Shown here piece after piece: positions 1 to 6,915 of a stretch of DNA of 12,295 nt. Position numbers and translations under genes: made by a program. Within the stretch, counting starts at the first letter, position 1. The number at the start of each line of letters is the position of its first letter. The DNA is from DASSKF01 sp035690725 (GTDB lineage Bacteria > Actinomycetota > Actinomycetes > Actinomycetales > Dermatophilaceae). The stretch spans positions 1-12,295 of the forward strand of contig DASSKF010000115.1 in NCBI GenBank assembly GCA_035690725.1, read 5' to 3'. The notes under the pieces were generated by a model. The model was not told the DNA's origin, ran no database searches, and saw only the letters and a program-made list of their open reading frames with translations.

Positions 1-121
1 CGGGGTCGGTGCAATTCCGAACCGGCGGTGACAGTCCGCGACCCGACCGCAGCCAGCGGCCGGTTGACCTGGTGGAACTCCAGGACCGACGGTGAAAGTC
101 CGGATGGGAGGCAGCACGTGA
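1..121 (+). ncRNA. FMN riboswitch (RFN element), 5' end cut by window edge
   Basis: This is the aptamer that binds flavin mononucleotide and controls riboflavin genes. The hallmark conserved blocks are visible: ACCGGCGGT at 21-29, AGTCCGCGACCC at about 33-44, a CCTGG...CCAGG hairpin with a TGGAA loop region at about 68-84, and GACGGTGAAAGTCCGGATGGGAGG at about 88-113 (key core AGTCCGGATGGGAG). The first hairpin forms from GGTCGG (4-9) with CCGAACC (17-23). The closing P1 helix is incomplete: its 3' strand, about GCAGCACGTG at 112-121, has no partner because the 5' strand would lie just left of base 1. The element precedes ribD and the whole rib operon, the expected context for FMN feedback control. 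Confidence 0.95.
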
Positions 122-252
122 GGTTCGCCGAGACGGCGGGCGCCGGACCACCCGTCCGCAGCCCGGTTCCTCGGCGGCGACGACCGACACGGTCGCCGAC
201 CTGAGACAGCCCCGGAGCTCCGCCAGCAGAGCCGAGCACGAGGGGCGCACCG
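122..252 (+). promoter_or_regulatory. riboswitch expression platform and ribD ribosome binding site
   Basis: This leader joins the aptamer to ribD. A Shine-Dalgarno-like GAGGGG lies at 240-245, seven bases before the ribD ATG. GCCGAG occurs twice, at 127-132 and 231-236, and both copies are complementary to CTCGGC at 170-175, so only one pairing can form at a time. The 3' copy lies four bases from the ribosome binding site. A further hairpin, GGCGAC (176-181) with GTCGCC (192-197), lies between them. There is no U-run after any stem, which argues for translational rather than intrinsic-terminator control. The pairings are read directly from the sequence; the switching role is inference. Confidence 0.5.
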
Positions 253-1320
253 ATGACCGGGCCGTCGTCAGCCACCGCGTCGGACCCTGCCCTCGTGCGC
301 CGGGCCCTGCAGCTGGCCGCCAAGGGACCACTGGCGGACCCCAACCCGCGGGTCGGGGCGGTGCTGCTCGACCGGGACGGCCAGATGGTCGGCGAGGGCC
401 ACCACCGTGGTGCCGGGACGCCCCACGCCGAGGCCGTGGCCCTGGGGGAGGCGGGGGAGCGGGCCCGCGGCGGCACCCTCTACGTCACGCTCGAGCCCTG
501 CGCGCACCGTGGCCGCACACCGCCCTGCGCCCAGGCTGTCGTCGACGCCGGGGTCGCCCGGGTCGTCGTCGGCCAGCTGGATCCCCATCCCGTGGCGGGC
601 GGTGGCGCCGAGCTGTTGCAGCGCGCCGGGGTCGCCACCGTCGTCGGCGTGCTCGGCGACGAGTGCCGGGCGCTCAACGAGGCGTGGAGCGTGGCCGTCT
701 CCCGGGGCCGCCCCTTCGTCACCTGGAAGTTCGCCGCCACCCTGGACGGCCGGGTGGCCGCCCGGGACGGCAGCAGCGCGTGGATCACCGGACCCGCGGC
801 GCGGGCGGACGTCCACGACCTGCGGGCGCAGTGCGGTGCGGTCGTCGTCGGGACCGGCACCGCCCTGTCCGACGACCCCCGGCTGACCACCCGCACGACC
901 GACGGGCGGCTGCGCGAGCGACAGCCCGTCCGCGTCGTCGTGGGACGCCGCGAGCTGCCACCGGCCGCGCGGGTTCTCGACGACGCCGCGCCGACCCTGC
1001 TGGTCCACGACCACGACCCGGCAGCCGTGCTCGCCGCGCTGCACGAGCGCGAGGTCCGGCACGTCTGGCTCGAGGGCGGGCCGACGCTCGCCGCGGCCTT
1101 CGTACGAGCCGGCCTCGTCGACGAGACGGTTGCCTACGTCGCCCCCGCCCTGCTGGGCGCCGGGCCCTGCCCCGTCGCCGACCTCGGGATCGGGTCCATC
1201 GACGGGGCCCACCGGCTCCGCCTCACCGACGTGATGCAGGTCGGCGACGACGTGCGGATCCGCGCGCGCCCGGCAGCACAACCCGCACCCTCCCACCTCC
1301 CAACGACAGGAGCCCACTGA
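253..1320 (+). CDS. ribD: bifunctional pyrimidine deaminase / 5-amino-6-(5-phosphoribosylamino)uracil reductase
   Basis: RibD carries out two consecutive steps of riboflavin synthesis: deamination of the diaminopyrimidine made by GTP cyclohydrolase II, then NADPH-dependent reduction of the ribosyl side chain. The 355-residue protein has the usual two-domain length. The N-terminal deaminase domain (about 10-145) shows the zinc and catalytic set H58-A-E60, then C83 and C92 in LEPCAHRGRTPPC. The reductase domain (about 155-340) begins near FVTWKFAATLDGRVA and contains VGTGTALSDDPRLT and LEGGPTLAAAF. The ATG at 253 has a GAGGGG ribosome binding site seven bases upstream. The stop codon shares its last base with the ATG of ribE (TGATG), so the two genes are probably translationally coupled. 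It is the first gene under the FMN riboswitch. Confidence 0.96.
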   Translation: MTGPSSATASDPALVRRALQLAAKGPLADPNPRVGAVLLDRDGQMVGEGHHRGAGTPHAEAVALGEAGERARGGTLYVTLEPCAHRGRTPPCAQAVVDAGVARVVVGQLDPHPVAGGGAELLQRAGVATVVGVLGDECRALNEAWSVAVSRGRPFVTWKFAATLDGRVAARDGSSAWITGPAARADVHDLRAQCGAVVVGTGTALSDDPRLTTRTTDGRLRERQPVRVVVGRRELPPAARVLDDAAPTLLVHDHDPAAVLAALHEREVRHVWLEGGPTLAAAFVRAGLVDETVAYVAPALLGAGPCPVADLGIGSIDGAHRLRLTDVMQVGDDVRIRARPAAQPAPSHLPTTGAH

Positions 1321-1949
1321 TGTTCACCGGCCTCGTGGAAGAGCTCGGCGAGGTCGTCGCCGTGCGGCACGGCGACGACTCGGCCGTGCTCACGCTGCAC
1401 GGCCCCACCGTGAGCACCGATGTGGGGCACGGCTCATCGGTCGCCGTCGACGGCGTCTGCCTGACGGTGACGACGCACGACCGGCCCGCCGGGACGTTCA
1501 CCGTCGATGCGATGGCCGAGACCCTGCGGCGCTCGACCCTGGGCCGGCTCGGCCCCGGGGACCGGGTGAACCTCGAGCGCGCGATGAGTGCCTCCGGCCG
1601 CTTCGGGGGACACGTGGTCCAGGGGCACGTCGACGGGACCGCGCAGGTCGTGGCTCGCGAGCCAGGGGAGGCCTGGGAGGTGGTCCGGTTCACTCTGCCC
1701 GGCGAGCTCGCCCGCTACGTCGTCGCGAAGGGCTCGATCACCGTGGACGGTGTGTCCCTGACCGTCTCGGGGCTCGGGGAGGACACCTTCGAGGTGTCCC
1801 TGATCCCGACCACGCTGGAGCTGACCACGTTGGGCCGCAAGGGGATCGGCGATCCGGTGAACGTCGAGGTGGACGTCCTGGCCAAGTACGTCGAGCGGCT
1901 GCTGGCTGCCGGCACCGGCCACCCGCACCTGCAGGAGGCCGGCGCGTGA
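1320..1949 (+). CDS. ribE: riboflavin synthase, alpha chain
   Basis: This enzyme converts two molecules of 6,7-dimethyl-8-ribityllumazine into riboflavin and a pyrimidinedione, the last step of riboflavin synthesis. The 209-residue protein starts with the invariant MFTGLVEE and consists of two repeated lumazine-binding barrels. Each has a V(A/T)VDGVCLTV or ITVDGVSLTV motif, and GRFGGHVVQGHVDGT lies at the start of the second. The reading frame is open further upstream, but the ATG at 1320 gives exactly the conserved N-terminus, so I chose it. It overlaps the ribD stop by one base. Its own stop overlaps the next start in GTGA. Some databases call this gene ribC. Confidence 0.96.
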   Translation: MFTGLVEELGEVVAVRHGDDSAVLTLHGPTVSTDVGHGSSVAVDGVCLTVTTHDRPAGTFTVDAMAETLRRSTLGRLGPGDRVNLERAMSASGRFGGHVVQGHVDGTAQVVAREPGEAWEVVRFTLPGELARYVVAKGSITVDGVSLTVSGLGEDTFEVSLIPTTLELTTLGRKGIGDPVNVEVDVLAKYVERLLAAGTGHPHLQEAGA

Positions 1950-2650
1950 GCATCCTCGAGCACCTCTTCGGCGCCCAGCTGGTCGTCTTCGGCCAGGCCA
2001 TCCTCTGGCGCGAGGTCGTCGGCAACGCGTTCGGGTTCGCCTCCGCGATCGGCGGGATGCGCCGCCGCGTCTGGGCCTGGCCGGTCGGGATCGTCGGCAA
2101 CGTCCTGCTGTTCACCGTCTTCTTCGGTGTCGCGTTCTCCAACCCGCAGCACCAGACGCTGTTCGGCCAGGCGGCGCGGCAGGTGTTCTTCATCATCACC
2201 AGCGTCTACGGCTGGTGGCGCTGGCAGAGCCTGCGTCGCGCCAGCCGCGGGCACGACGCGCCTGCGGTCCACCCCCGCTGGGCGAGTGCCGCCGAGCGCC
2301 TCGGCTACCTCGCGTTCTGGGCCGTCGCGGTCGTGCTGTGCCAATGGGTGTTCGCGGCCGTGGGCGCCGGATGGCCCGCCCCGCGCTGGTACTACTGGTG
2401 CGACGCCTGGATCTTCGTCGGGTCCATCGTCGCGACCTACGCCATGGCCCGCGGCTGGAACGACTTCTGGCTCGCGTGGATCGGCGTCGACCTCGTCGGG
2501 GTGCCGCTGCTGATCAGCTCCGGCTTCTACCCCTCCGCCGCGCTCTACGTGGTGTATGCCGGGCTGGTGCTCTACGGATTCACCGTCTGGTTGCGCGTCT
2601 CGCGCCGGACCGACGAGGAGCACCTGGCAGCAAGGACGGTGAACGCATGA
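1946..2650 (+). CDS. ribM: PnuC-family riboflavin transporter (RibM/PnuX type)
   Basis: This is a predicted integral membrane protein of 234 residues from the PnuC vitamin transporter family. About seven or eight hydrophobic segments are visible, including VWAWPVGIVGNVLLFTVFF, ARQVFFIITSVYGWWRW, GYLAFWAVAVVLCQWVF and ALYVVYAGLVLYGFTVW. The aromatic-rich YGWWRW and the WND..LAWIGVDL region resemble the family's substrate-binding helices. The GTG start overlaps the ribE stop by four bases, and the stop overlaps ribBA in ATGA. PnuC proteins with other contexts carry nicotinamide riboside. A member inside a riboflavin operon under an FMN riboswitch matches RibM/PnuX of Streptomyces and Corynebacterium, known riboflavin importers, so the substrate call rests mainly on context. 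Confidence 0.88.
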   Translation: MSILEHLFGAQLVVFGQAILWREVVGNAFGFASAIGGMRRRVWAWPVGIVGNVLLFTVFFGVAFSNPQHQTLFGQAARQVFFIITSVYGWWRWQSLRRASRGHDAPAVHPRWASAAERLGYLAFWAVAVVLCQWVFAAVGAGWPAPRWYYWCDAWIFVGSIVATYAMARGWNDFWLAWIGVDLVGVPLLISSGFYPSAALYVVYAGLVLYGFTVWLRVSRRTDEEHLAARTVNA

Positions 2651-3933
2651 GGACCAGTGGGATGCCGGCCAACGGCCGGACCGGCACCACGACCGATGAG
2701 GAGCAGTCCGTCCGGGACGCCCTCGCCGCGCTGCGGGCAGGGCGCCCGGTGCTCGTCACCGACGCCGAGGACCGGGAGAACGAGGGCGACGTCATCCTCG
2801 CCGCGCAGACCCTGTCGGCCGAGTGGCTGGCCTGGACCGTGCGGCACAGCTCCGGGGTCGTCTGCGCGCCCATGGCGGCCGGCCTCGCCGACCGGCTCGG
2901 GCTGCCCCCGATGGTGAGCCGGAACGAGGACCCGCGCGGGACGGCATACACGATCTCGGTGGACGCGCGGGAGGGGATCACGACCGGCATCAGCGCAGCG
3001 GACCGCACCCGCACCCTGCGCCTGCTCGCGGACGAGGCGACGACAGCCGCGCAGCTGGTCCGACCCGGGCACGTGTTCCCGCTGCGGGCGCGGCCAGCCG
3101 GTGTGCTGGAGCGGCCCGGGCACACCGAGGCGGCGGTCGACCTGTGCCGGCTCGCCGGACTGGCGCCGGTCGGGGTCATCGCCGAGCTCGTCCACGACGA
3201 CGGCCCGGTCATGCGCGGCCCGGCCGTCCGGGAGCTGGCCGCCGCGCACGAGCTGCCGGTGCTCACCATCGCCGACCTGGTCGCGTGGCGGCGCCGGCAC
3301 GAGCGGGTCGAACGGGTCGCCACGACGGTGCTGCCCACGGCTCAGGGCGACTTCACGGTGCACGGCTTCCGCGACCTGGTCACCGGCGTCGAGCACGTCG
3401 CCCTCGTCGCCGCCGGCCGCGCCCCCGAGGGGGGCCCGCCGGCCGTGCGGGTCCACTCCGAGTGCCTGACCGGCGACGTGTTCGGCTCGCGGCGCTGCGA
3501 CTGCGGTGAGCAGCTGGACCGGGCGCTCGCCCGAGTGGCCGAGCACGGGGGCGTGGTTGTCTACCTGCGGGGGCACGAGGGGCGCGGCGTCGGACTGGGC
3601 GACAAGCTGCGCGCCTATGCCCTGCAGGACGGCGGTCTCGACACGGTCGACGCGCAGACCGAGCTGGGGCTGCCGGTCGACGCGCGCGAGTACGGCGCGG
3701 CCGCAGCGATCCTCGAGGACCTCGGCGTCACCGAGCTGCGCCTGATGACCAACAACCCCCGCAAGGTGGACGCGCTGCGCGACGCCGGCCTCGCCGTCGA
3801 CGGCGTGGAGCCGCTCCCGGTGCCGGTGCACGCGGACAACGCGCGCTACCTCGCCACGAAGCGGGACCGGCTGGGCCACCGCCTGCTGCTCGACGCGACG
3901 GCGGCCGACGGTGCACGGAGGGCGGCACTGTGA
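2647..3933 (+). CDS. ribBA: bifunctional 3,4-dihydroxy-2-butanone 4-phosphate synthase / GTP cyclohydrolase II
   Basis: This fusion makes both precursors of lumazine: the four-carbon unit from ribulose 5-phosphate (N-terminal RibB half) and the pyrimidine from GTP (C-terminal RibA half). The RibB half (about 18-215) has the acidic metal-binding loop DRENEGD at 42-48, RPGHVFPLRA and GHTEAAVDLCRLAG. The RibA half (about 225-415) has the zinc cysteines C273, C284 and C286 in ECLTGDVFGSRRCDC, the GTP-binding YLRGHEGRGVGLGDKL loop, and LMTNNPRKVDAL. Its 428 residues are typical of actinobacterial RibBA. The ATG at 2647 overlaps the ribM stop by four bases. The frame is open well upstream, but that part lies inside ribM in another frame and shows no homology to this family. 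The end overlaps ribH in GTGA. Confidence 0.95.
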   Translation: MRTSGMPANGRTGTTTDEEQSVRDALAALRAGRPVLVTDAEDRENEGDVILAAQTLSAEWLAWTVRHSSGVVCAPMAAGLADRLGLPPMVSRNEDPRGTAYTISVDAREGITTGISAADRTRTLRLLADEATTAAQLVRPGHVFPLRARPAGVLERPGHTEAAVDLCRLAGLAPVGVIAELVHDDGPVMRGPAVRELAAAHELPVLTIADLVAWRRRHERVERVATTVLPTAQGDFTVHGFRDLVTGVEHVALVAAGRAPEGGPPAVRVHSECLTGDVFGSRRCDCGEQLDRALARVAEHGGVVVYLRGHEGRGVGLGDKLRAYALQDGGLDTVDAQTELGLPVDAREYGAAAAILEDLGVTELRLMTNNPRKVDALRDAGLAVDGVEPLPVPVHADNARYLATKRDRLGHRLLLDATAADGARRAAL

Positions 3934-4412
3934 GCGGCAGGGGCGCCCCGTCGCTGCGCACCGACGGACGCGGCGTGCGGGTGGCGGTCGTGGCCGCCTC
4001 CTGGCACGAGCAGGTGATGGACGGGCTCGTCGACGGCGCCCGCCGGGGACTGTCCGAGGCCGGCGTCGAGGACGTCGAGGTGGTCCGGGTGCCCGGGACC
4101 TTCGAGCTCACCGTCGCCTGTGCCCGGCTCGCGCCACGGTTCGACGCGCTGGTCGCGCTGGGCGTCGTGATCCGGGGCGGGACCCCGCACTTCGACTACG
4201 TGTGCCAGTCGGCCACCGTCGGGCTCACCGGCGTGAGCGCGCGCACGGGGGTGCCGGTCGGCTTCGGCGTGCTGACCTGCGACGACGAGGCCCAGGCGCT
4301 GGACCGGGCGGGCCTGGACGGCTCGCGCGAGGACAAGGGCCACGAGGCGGCCACCGCCGCCGTCACCACGGCCGTCACGCTCCGGCGGCTGGCGCCCGTG
4401 GAGGCCGACTGA
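3930..4412 (+). CDS. ribH: 6,7-dimethyl-8-ribityllumazine synthase
   Basis: Lumazine synthase condenses the four-carbon phosphate with the ribitylaminopyrimidine to give the substrate of RibE; members form pentameric or icosahedral shells. The 160-residue protein has the family's core: AASWHEQV (21-29), VPGTFELTVA with E59, ALGVVIRGGTPHFDYVC with the proposed catalytic H87, and PVGFGVLTCDDEAQALDR followed by DKGHEAATAAV. W25 stands where many homologues have phenylalanine in the substrate pocket, which I recall as common in actinobacteria. The GTG start overlaps the ribBA stop by four bases, and there is no separate ribosome binding site, consistent with coupled translation. It is the last rib gene; the following gene is convergent and 13 bases away. 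Confidence 0.96.
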   Translation: MSGRGAPSLRTDGRGVRVAVVAASWHEQVMDGLVDGARRGLSEAGVEDVEVVRVPGTFELTVACARLAPRFDALVALGVVIRGGTPHFDYVCQSATVGLTGVSARTGVPVGFGVLTCDDEAQALDRAGLDGSREDKGHEAATAAVTTAVTLRRLAPVEAD

Positions 4413-4429
4413 CCCCGGGCCGGCGTCAG
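4409..4429. terminator. possible bidirectional hairpin between ribH and the dapB-like gene
   Basis: CTGAC at 4409-4413 is complementary to GTCAG at 4425-4429, and further C/G pairing is possible inside the loop. The stem contains both stop codons of the convergent genes. There is no T-run on either side, so it would be a weak, non-canonical terminator of the kind often proposed in GC-rich actinobacteria. Confidence 0.3.
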
Positions 4430-5241
4430 CGACCCTCCGCGGGCTGGTCGAACAGCAGCGAGCCGAGGCCCCGGCGGACGCCGGCCTGCTCGCCGACCCG
4501 GCGCACGGCGAGGAGGGTACCGGCGGCATACGGCTCGGGGCCGGTGCCGGGGTCGTGGCGCAGGACCAGGCGTTCTCCCGGCCCGCCGAACACGACCTCG
4601 GTGGTGACCACGAAGCTCGGCAGGCGCACGGAGTGGACGCGCGTCCCCGCTACGTCCGCCCCGCGCGCCTCGCCGGGGCCCTGCAGGTCGTCGACCGGGA
4701 CCGGCTGCGCCGGCGGGTGCACCTGCGCCAGCGACTCGGCGACCTCGCGCGCGGTGCCGCTCGGGACGTCCGCCTTGGTGTCCGAGGCGTAGTCGATGAC
4801 CTCCCAGCTGCCCAGCTGCTCGGCGGCCAGCAGCGCGGACCGCTGCAGCACCGCGGCCACCACCGAGAAGTTGCCGGCGGCGACCACCCCGACCTCGTGC
4901 CGGCGGGCCAGGGCGTCCAGCTCCGCGTAGTCGTCAGCCGACAGGCCGCTCGAGCCGATCACGGCGTGCACCCCCGACTCGACGGCGGCCCAGACGTTCC
5001 CGCGGACCGCGGTGGCGCTCGTGTAGTCGACGAGGACGTCGACGTCCGCGGCGTCCAACGCCTCCCGGACGGTGCCGAAGATCCGGCCGTCGCCCGCAGC
5101 GCCGACCCGGTCGCGCAGCGCCTGCCCCGCGGCCGAGCGGGACACGCCGGCCACCAGGGCGACGTCGTCGGCGTCCTCCATGGCCGCCACGATCGGCGGC
5201 GCAGTCCAGCCCGTCACACCGGCGAAGCACACGTTGACCAT
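4426..5241 (-). CDS. DapB-like (dihydrodipicolinate reductase family) protein lacking the catalytic histidines
   Basis: The 271-residue protein follows the DapB fold from end to end: a Rossmann N-terminus, DYTSATAVRGNV (72-83), GSSGLSADDYAEL, NFSVVAAVLQ (124-133), PSGTA (160-164), RVHSVRLPSFVVTTEVVFGGPGERL, and a YAAGTLLAVRRV C-terminus. DapB reduces dihydrodipicolinate in lysine and peptidoglycan synthesis. Aligned by eye to Mycobacterium tuberculosis DapB as I remember it, the catalytic H-H pair is replaced by A152-S153, while the substrate lysine (K156) and PSGT remain. The nucleotide loop is GVTGWTA instead of the usual G-x-x-G-x-(M/V)-G. This suggests a paralogue with a different substrate. 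The ATG at 5241 follows a TACCGT box by six bases, so it may be leaderless. It lies convergent to ribH and divergent from hisE, and I cannot assign a pathway. Confidence 0.78.
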   Translation of the reverse strand: MVNVCFAGVTGWTAPPIVAAMEDADDVALVAGVSRSAAGQALRDRVGAAGDGRIFGTVREALDAADVDVLVDYTSATAVRGNVWAAVESGVHAVIGSSGLSADDYAELDALARRHEVGVVAAGNFSVVAAVLQRSALLAAEQLGSWEVIDYASDTKADVPSGTAREVAESLAQVHPPAQPVPVDDLQGPGEARGADVAGTRVHSVRLPSFVVTTEVVFGGPGERLVLRHDPGTGPEPYAAGTLLAVRRVGEQAGVRRGLGSLLFDQPAEGR

Positions 5242-5247
5242 CCCCGC

Positions 5248-5253
5248 ACGGTA
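5248..5253 (-). promoter_or_regulatory. -10 box of the dapB-like gene (leaderless)
   Basis: Read on the minus strand, TACCGT matches the actinobacterial TANNNT -10 pattern. It ends six bases before the ATG at 5241, so transcription would begin at or next to the start codon. No clear -35 hexamer is visible. Confidence 0.45.
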
Positions 5254-5326
5254 GCGGTCGTGCGCCGGTGAGTCGGCCGCCGTGCCTGCAGGACGAACGC
5301 GCGGACGGGGCCGGTCGGCCGCCCCG

Positions 5327-5332
5327 TAACCT
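5327..5332 (+). promoter_or_regulatory. -10 box of hisE (leaderless)
   Basis: TAACCT fits TANNNT and ends seven bases before the hisE GTG at 5340. There is no Shine-Dalgarno sequence before that GTG, which supports a leaderless transcript. It drives hisE-hisG-PH protein. Confidence 0.55.
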
Positions 5333-5339
5333 GTGCGCC

Positions 5340-5603
5340 GTGAAGACCTTCGAGCAGCTGTATGCCGAGCTGGGCCGGCGGGCGGCCGACCGTCCCGTCG
5401 GCTCGGGGACCGTGGCGGCCCTGGACGCGGGGGTCCATGCGATCGGCAAGAAGGTCGTGGAGGAGGCGGCCGAGGTGTGGATGGCGGCCGAGCACGAGGG
5501 CCGTGAGCGCACCGCCGAGGAGGTCAGCCAGCTGCTCTACCACGTGCAGGTGCTGATGCTCGCCTGCGACCTGTCGCTCGACGACGTCTACGCCCACCTG
5601 TGA
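5340..5603 (+). CDS. hisE: phosphoribosyl-ATP pyrophosphatase
   Basis: HisE removes pyrophosphate from phosphoribosyl-ATP, the second step of histidine synthesis. From the GTG at 5340 the protein is 87 residues, the usual size for a free-standing actinobacterial HisE, starting MKTFEQLYAELGRR. The all-alpha MazG-like fold shows its signature acidic metal-binding helix KKVVEEAAEVWMAAEHEG and the second helix EEVSQLLYHVQVLML. An in-frame ATG at 5268 would add 24 residues rich in Pro, Arg and Gly that do not look like the family, so I rejected it. The start follows a TAACCT box by seven bases. hisG begins 11 bases downstream of its stop. Confidence 0.94.
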   Translation: MKTFEQLYAELGRRAADRPVGSGTVAALDAGVHAIGKKVVEEAAEVWMAAEHEGRERTAEEVSQLLYHVQVLMLACDLSLDDVYAHL

Positions 5604-5614
5604 GGGGGAACCGC

Positions 5615-6460
5615 ATGCTGCGCATCGCCGTGCCGAACAAGGGGTCCCTGTCCGAGCCGGCCGCCGGGATGCTGCGGGAGGCGGGCTACCGCAACCGCCG
5701 GGACGCCCGGGAGCTGGTCGTCGCCGACCCCGACAACGAGGTGGAGTTCTTCTTCCTGCGCCCGCGGGACATCGCCGTCTACGTCGGGTCCGGCCGGCTC
5801 GACGCGGGGATCACCGGTCGTGACCTCATGCTCGACTCGGGTGGGCCCGCGGAGGAGGTGATGGCACTCGGGTTCGGCGGCTCCACCTTCCGGTTCGCGG
5901 CGCGCGACGGGGCGGCGAAGTCGGTGGCCGACCTCGCCGGACGACGCGTGGCCACGAGCTTCCCGGGCCTGGTGCGCCGGCACCTCGCCGAGCACGGCGT
6001 CGAGGCCGACGTGGTGCGCCTGGACGGCGCGGTCGAGACCGCGGTCACGCTCGGGGTCGCCGACGTCATCGCGGACGTCGTGGAGACCGGCAGCACGCTG
6101 CGCAGCGCCGGCCTCGCCGTCTTCGGCGAGCCGATCCTGCGCAGCGAGGCCGTGCTGGTCACCCGGGCCGACGCGGAGCGCCCGGCCTGCCTCGAGGTCC
6201 TCGTGCGTCGCCTGCAGGGGGTGCTCACCGCGCGCCGCTACGTGATGATGGACTACGACATCCGCGTCGAGCTGGTGGAACAGGCCTGTGCGTTGACTCC
6301 CGGACTCCAGTCGCCGACCGTCTCGCCGCTGCACCACGAGGGCTACGTGGCGGTGCGGTCCATGGTGCCGCGGAACCGGACCAACCAGCTCATGGACGCC
6401 CTCTACGAGCTCGGCGCCCGCGCCATCCTCGTCACCGACATCGCCGCCTGCAGGTTGTGA
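5615..6460 (+). CDS. hisG: ATP phosphoribosyltransferase, long form
   Basis: HisG joins ATP and PRPP in the first, feedback-controlled step of histidine synthesis. The 281-residue protein is the long form. Its two-lobed catalytic domain (about 1-205) starts MLRIAVPNKGSLSEPA and holds the PRPP-binding stretch DGAVETAVTLGVADVIADVVETGSTL. A C-terminal ACT-like regulatory domain (about 210-281) covers YVMMDYDIRVELVEQA to LVTDIAACRL; this domain binds histidine as inhibitor in known long-form enzymes. A GTG at 5600 is in frame, but the ATG at 5615 has a GAGGGGG ribosome binding site (5602-5608) at proper spacing and gives the conserved N-terminus. The end overlaps the next gene as TGATG. Confidence 0.96.
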   Translation: MLRIAVPNKGSLSEPAAGMLREAGYRNRRDARELVVADPDNEVEFFFLRPRDIAVYVGSGRLDAGITGRDLMLDSGGPAEEVMALGFGGSTFRFAARDGAAKSVADLAGRRVATSFPGLVRRHLAEHGVEADVVRLDGAVETAVTLGVADVIADVVETGSTLRSAGLAVFGEPILRSEAVLVTRADAERPACLEVLVRRLQGVLTARRYVMMDYDIRVELVEQACALTPGLQSPTVSPLHHEGYVAVRSMVPRNRTNQLMDALYELGARAILVTDIAACRL

Positions 6461-6915
6461 TGGCTGCCGATCCGTATGCCGTCTTCCGCCCCCGCCGCGG
6501 GCGCTACGTCGCGCTGGTCTTCGCCGTGGTCAGCCTGGTGGTGTTCGTGGTGGCGGCCGTGGTGGTGCCCGGCGAGGACGAGAGCGCGTCGGCCGGCTGG
6601 AACGCGGCCGAGCGGGGCATGCTCGTCGCGGTCGGGGTCATCTTCTTCCTCGGGCTGATGCGCTTCGCCCGGCTGCGGGCCGTGCCGTCCCGGGAGGGCC
6701 TCGTGGTGCACAACCTGGTGTTCACCCGCCACCTGGAGTGGGCCCAGGTCCTGCAGGTCGAGTTCGCGGGCGGCTCTCCCTGGGTGATGCTGGAGCTCGA
6801 CGACACCGAGACCCTCGCGGTGATGGCGATCCAGCGCTCGGACGGCACCTACGCGGCGGGGGAGGCGTCCCGGCTGTCGGCCCTGGTGCAGCACCACTCG
6901 ACGGCCCGCGAGTAG
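6460..6915 (+). CDS. small membrane protein with PH-like domain
   Basis: The 151-residue protein begins MAADPYAVFRPRRGRY and has two hydrophobic segments, ALVFAVVSLVVFVVAAVVV (about 16-34) and MLVAVGVIFFLGLMRF (about 51-66). A cytoplasmic beta-rich domain follows (about 70-150, REGLVVHNLVFTRHLEWAQVLQVEF...SPWVMLELDD), which resembles bacterial PH domains. In many actinobacteria a PH-domain protein follows hisG. Its job is unknown, and a link to histidine synthesis is not established. The ATG at 6460 shares a base with the hisG stop (TGATG); a GTG one codon earlier is also possible. It is the last gene of the hisE-hisG unit and ends in a hairpin facing the FUSC gene. Confidence 0.85.
   Translation: MAADPYAVFRPRRGRYVALVFAVVSLVVFVVAAVVVPGEDESASAGWNAAERGMLVAVGVIFFLGLMRFARLRAVPSREGLVVHNLVFTRHLEWAQVLQVEFAGGSPWVMLELDDTETLAVMAIQRSDGTYAAGEASRLSALVQHHSTARE

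Noticed and set aside
268..3879. Long open frames antisense to ribD and to ribBA (about 349 and 435 codons, minus strand)
   Set aside because: They mirror the codon structure of strongly supported rib genes in very GC-rich DNA, are rich in Arg, Gly, Pro and Ala, and show no family motif.
5268..5339. Extended HisE starting at the ATG at 5268
   Set aside because: The 24 added residues do not resemble the family, and the GTG at 5340 gives the normal 87-residue protein with a fitting promoter.
5600..5614. HisG starting at the GTG at 5600
   Set aside because: That GTG overlaps the hisE stop and the proper ribosome binding site lies downstream of it, serving the ATG at 5615.
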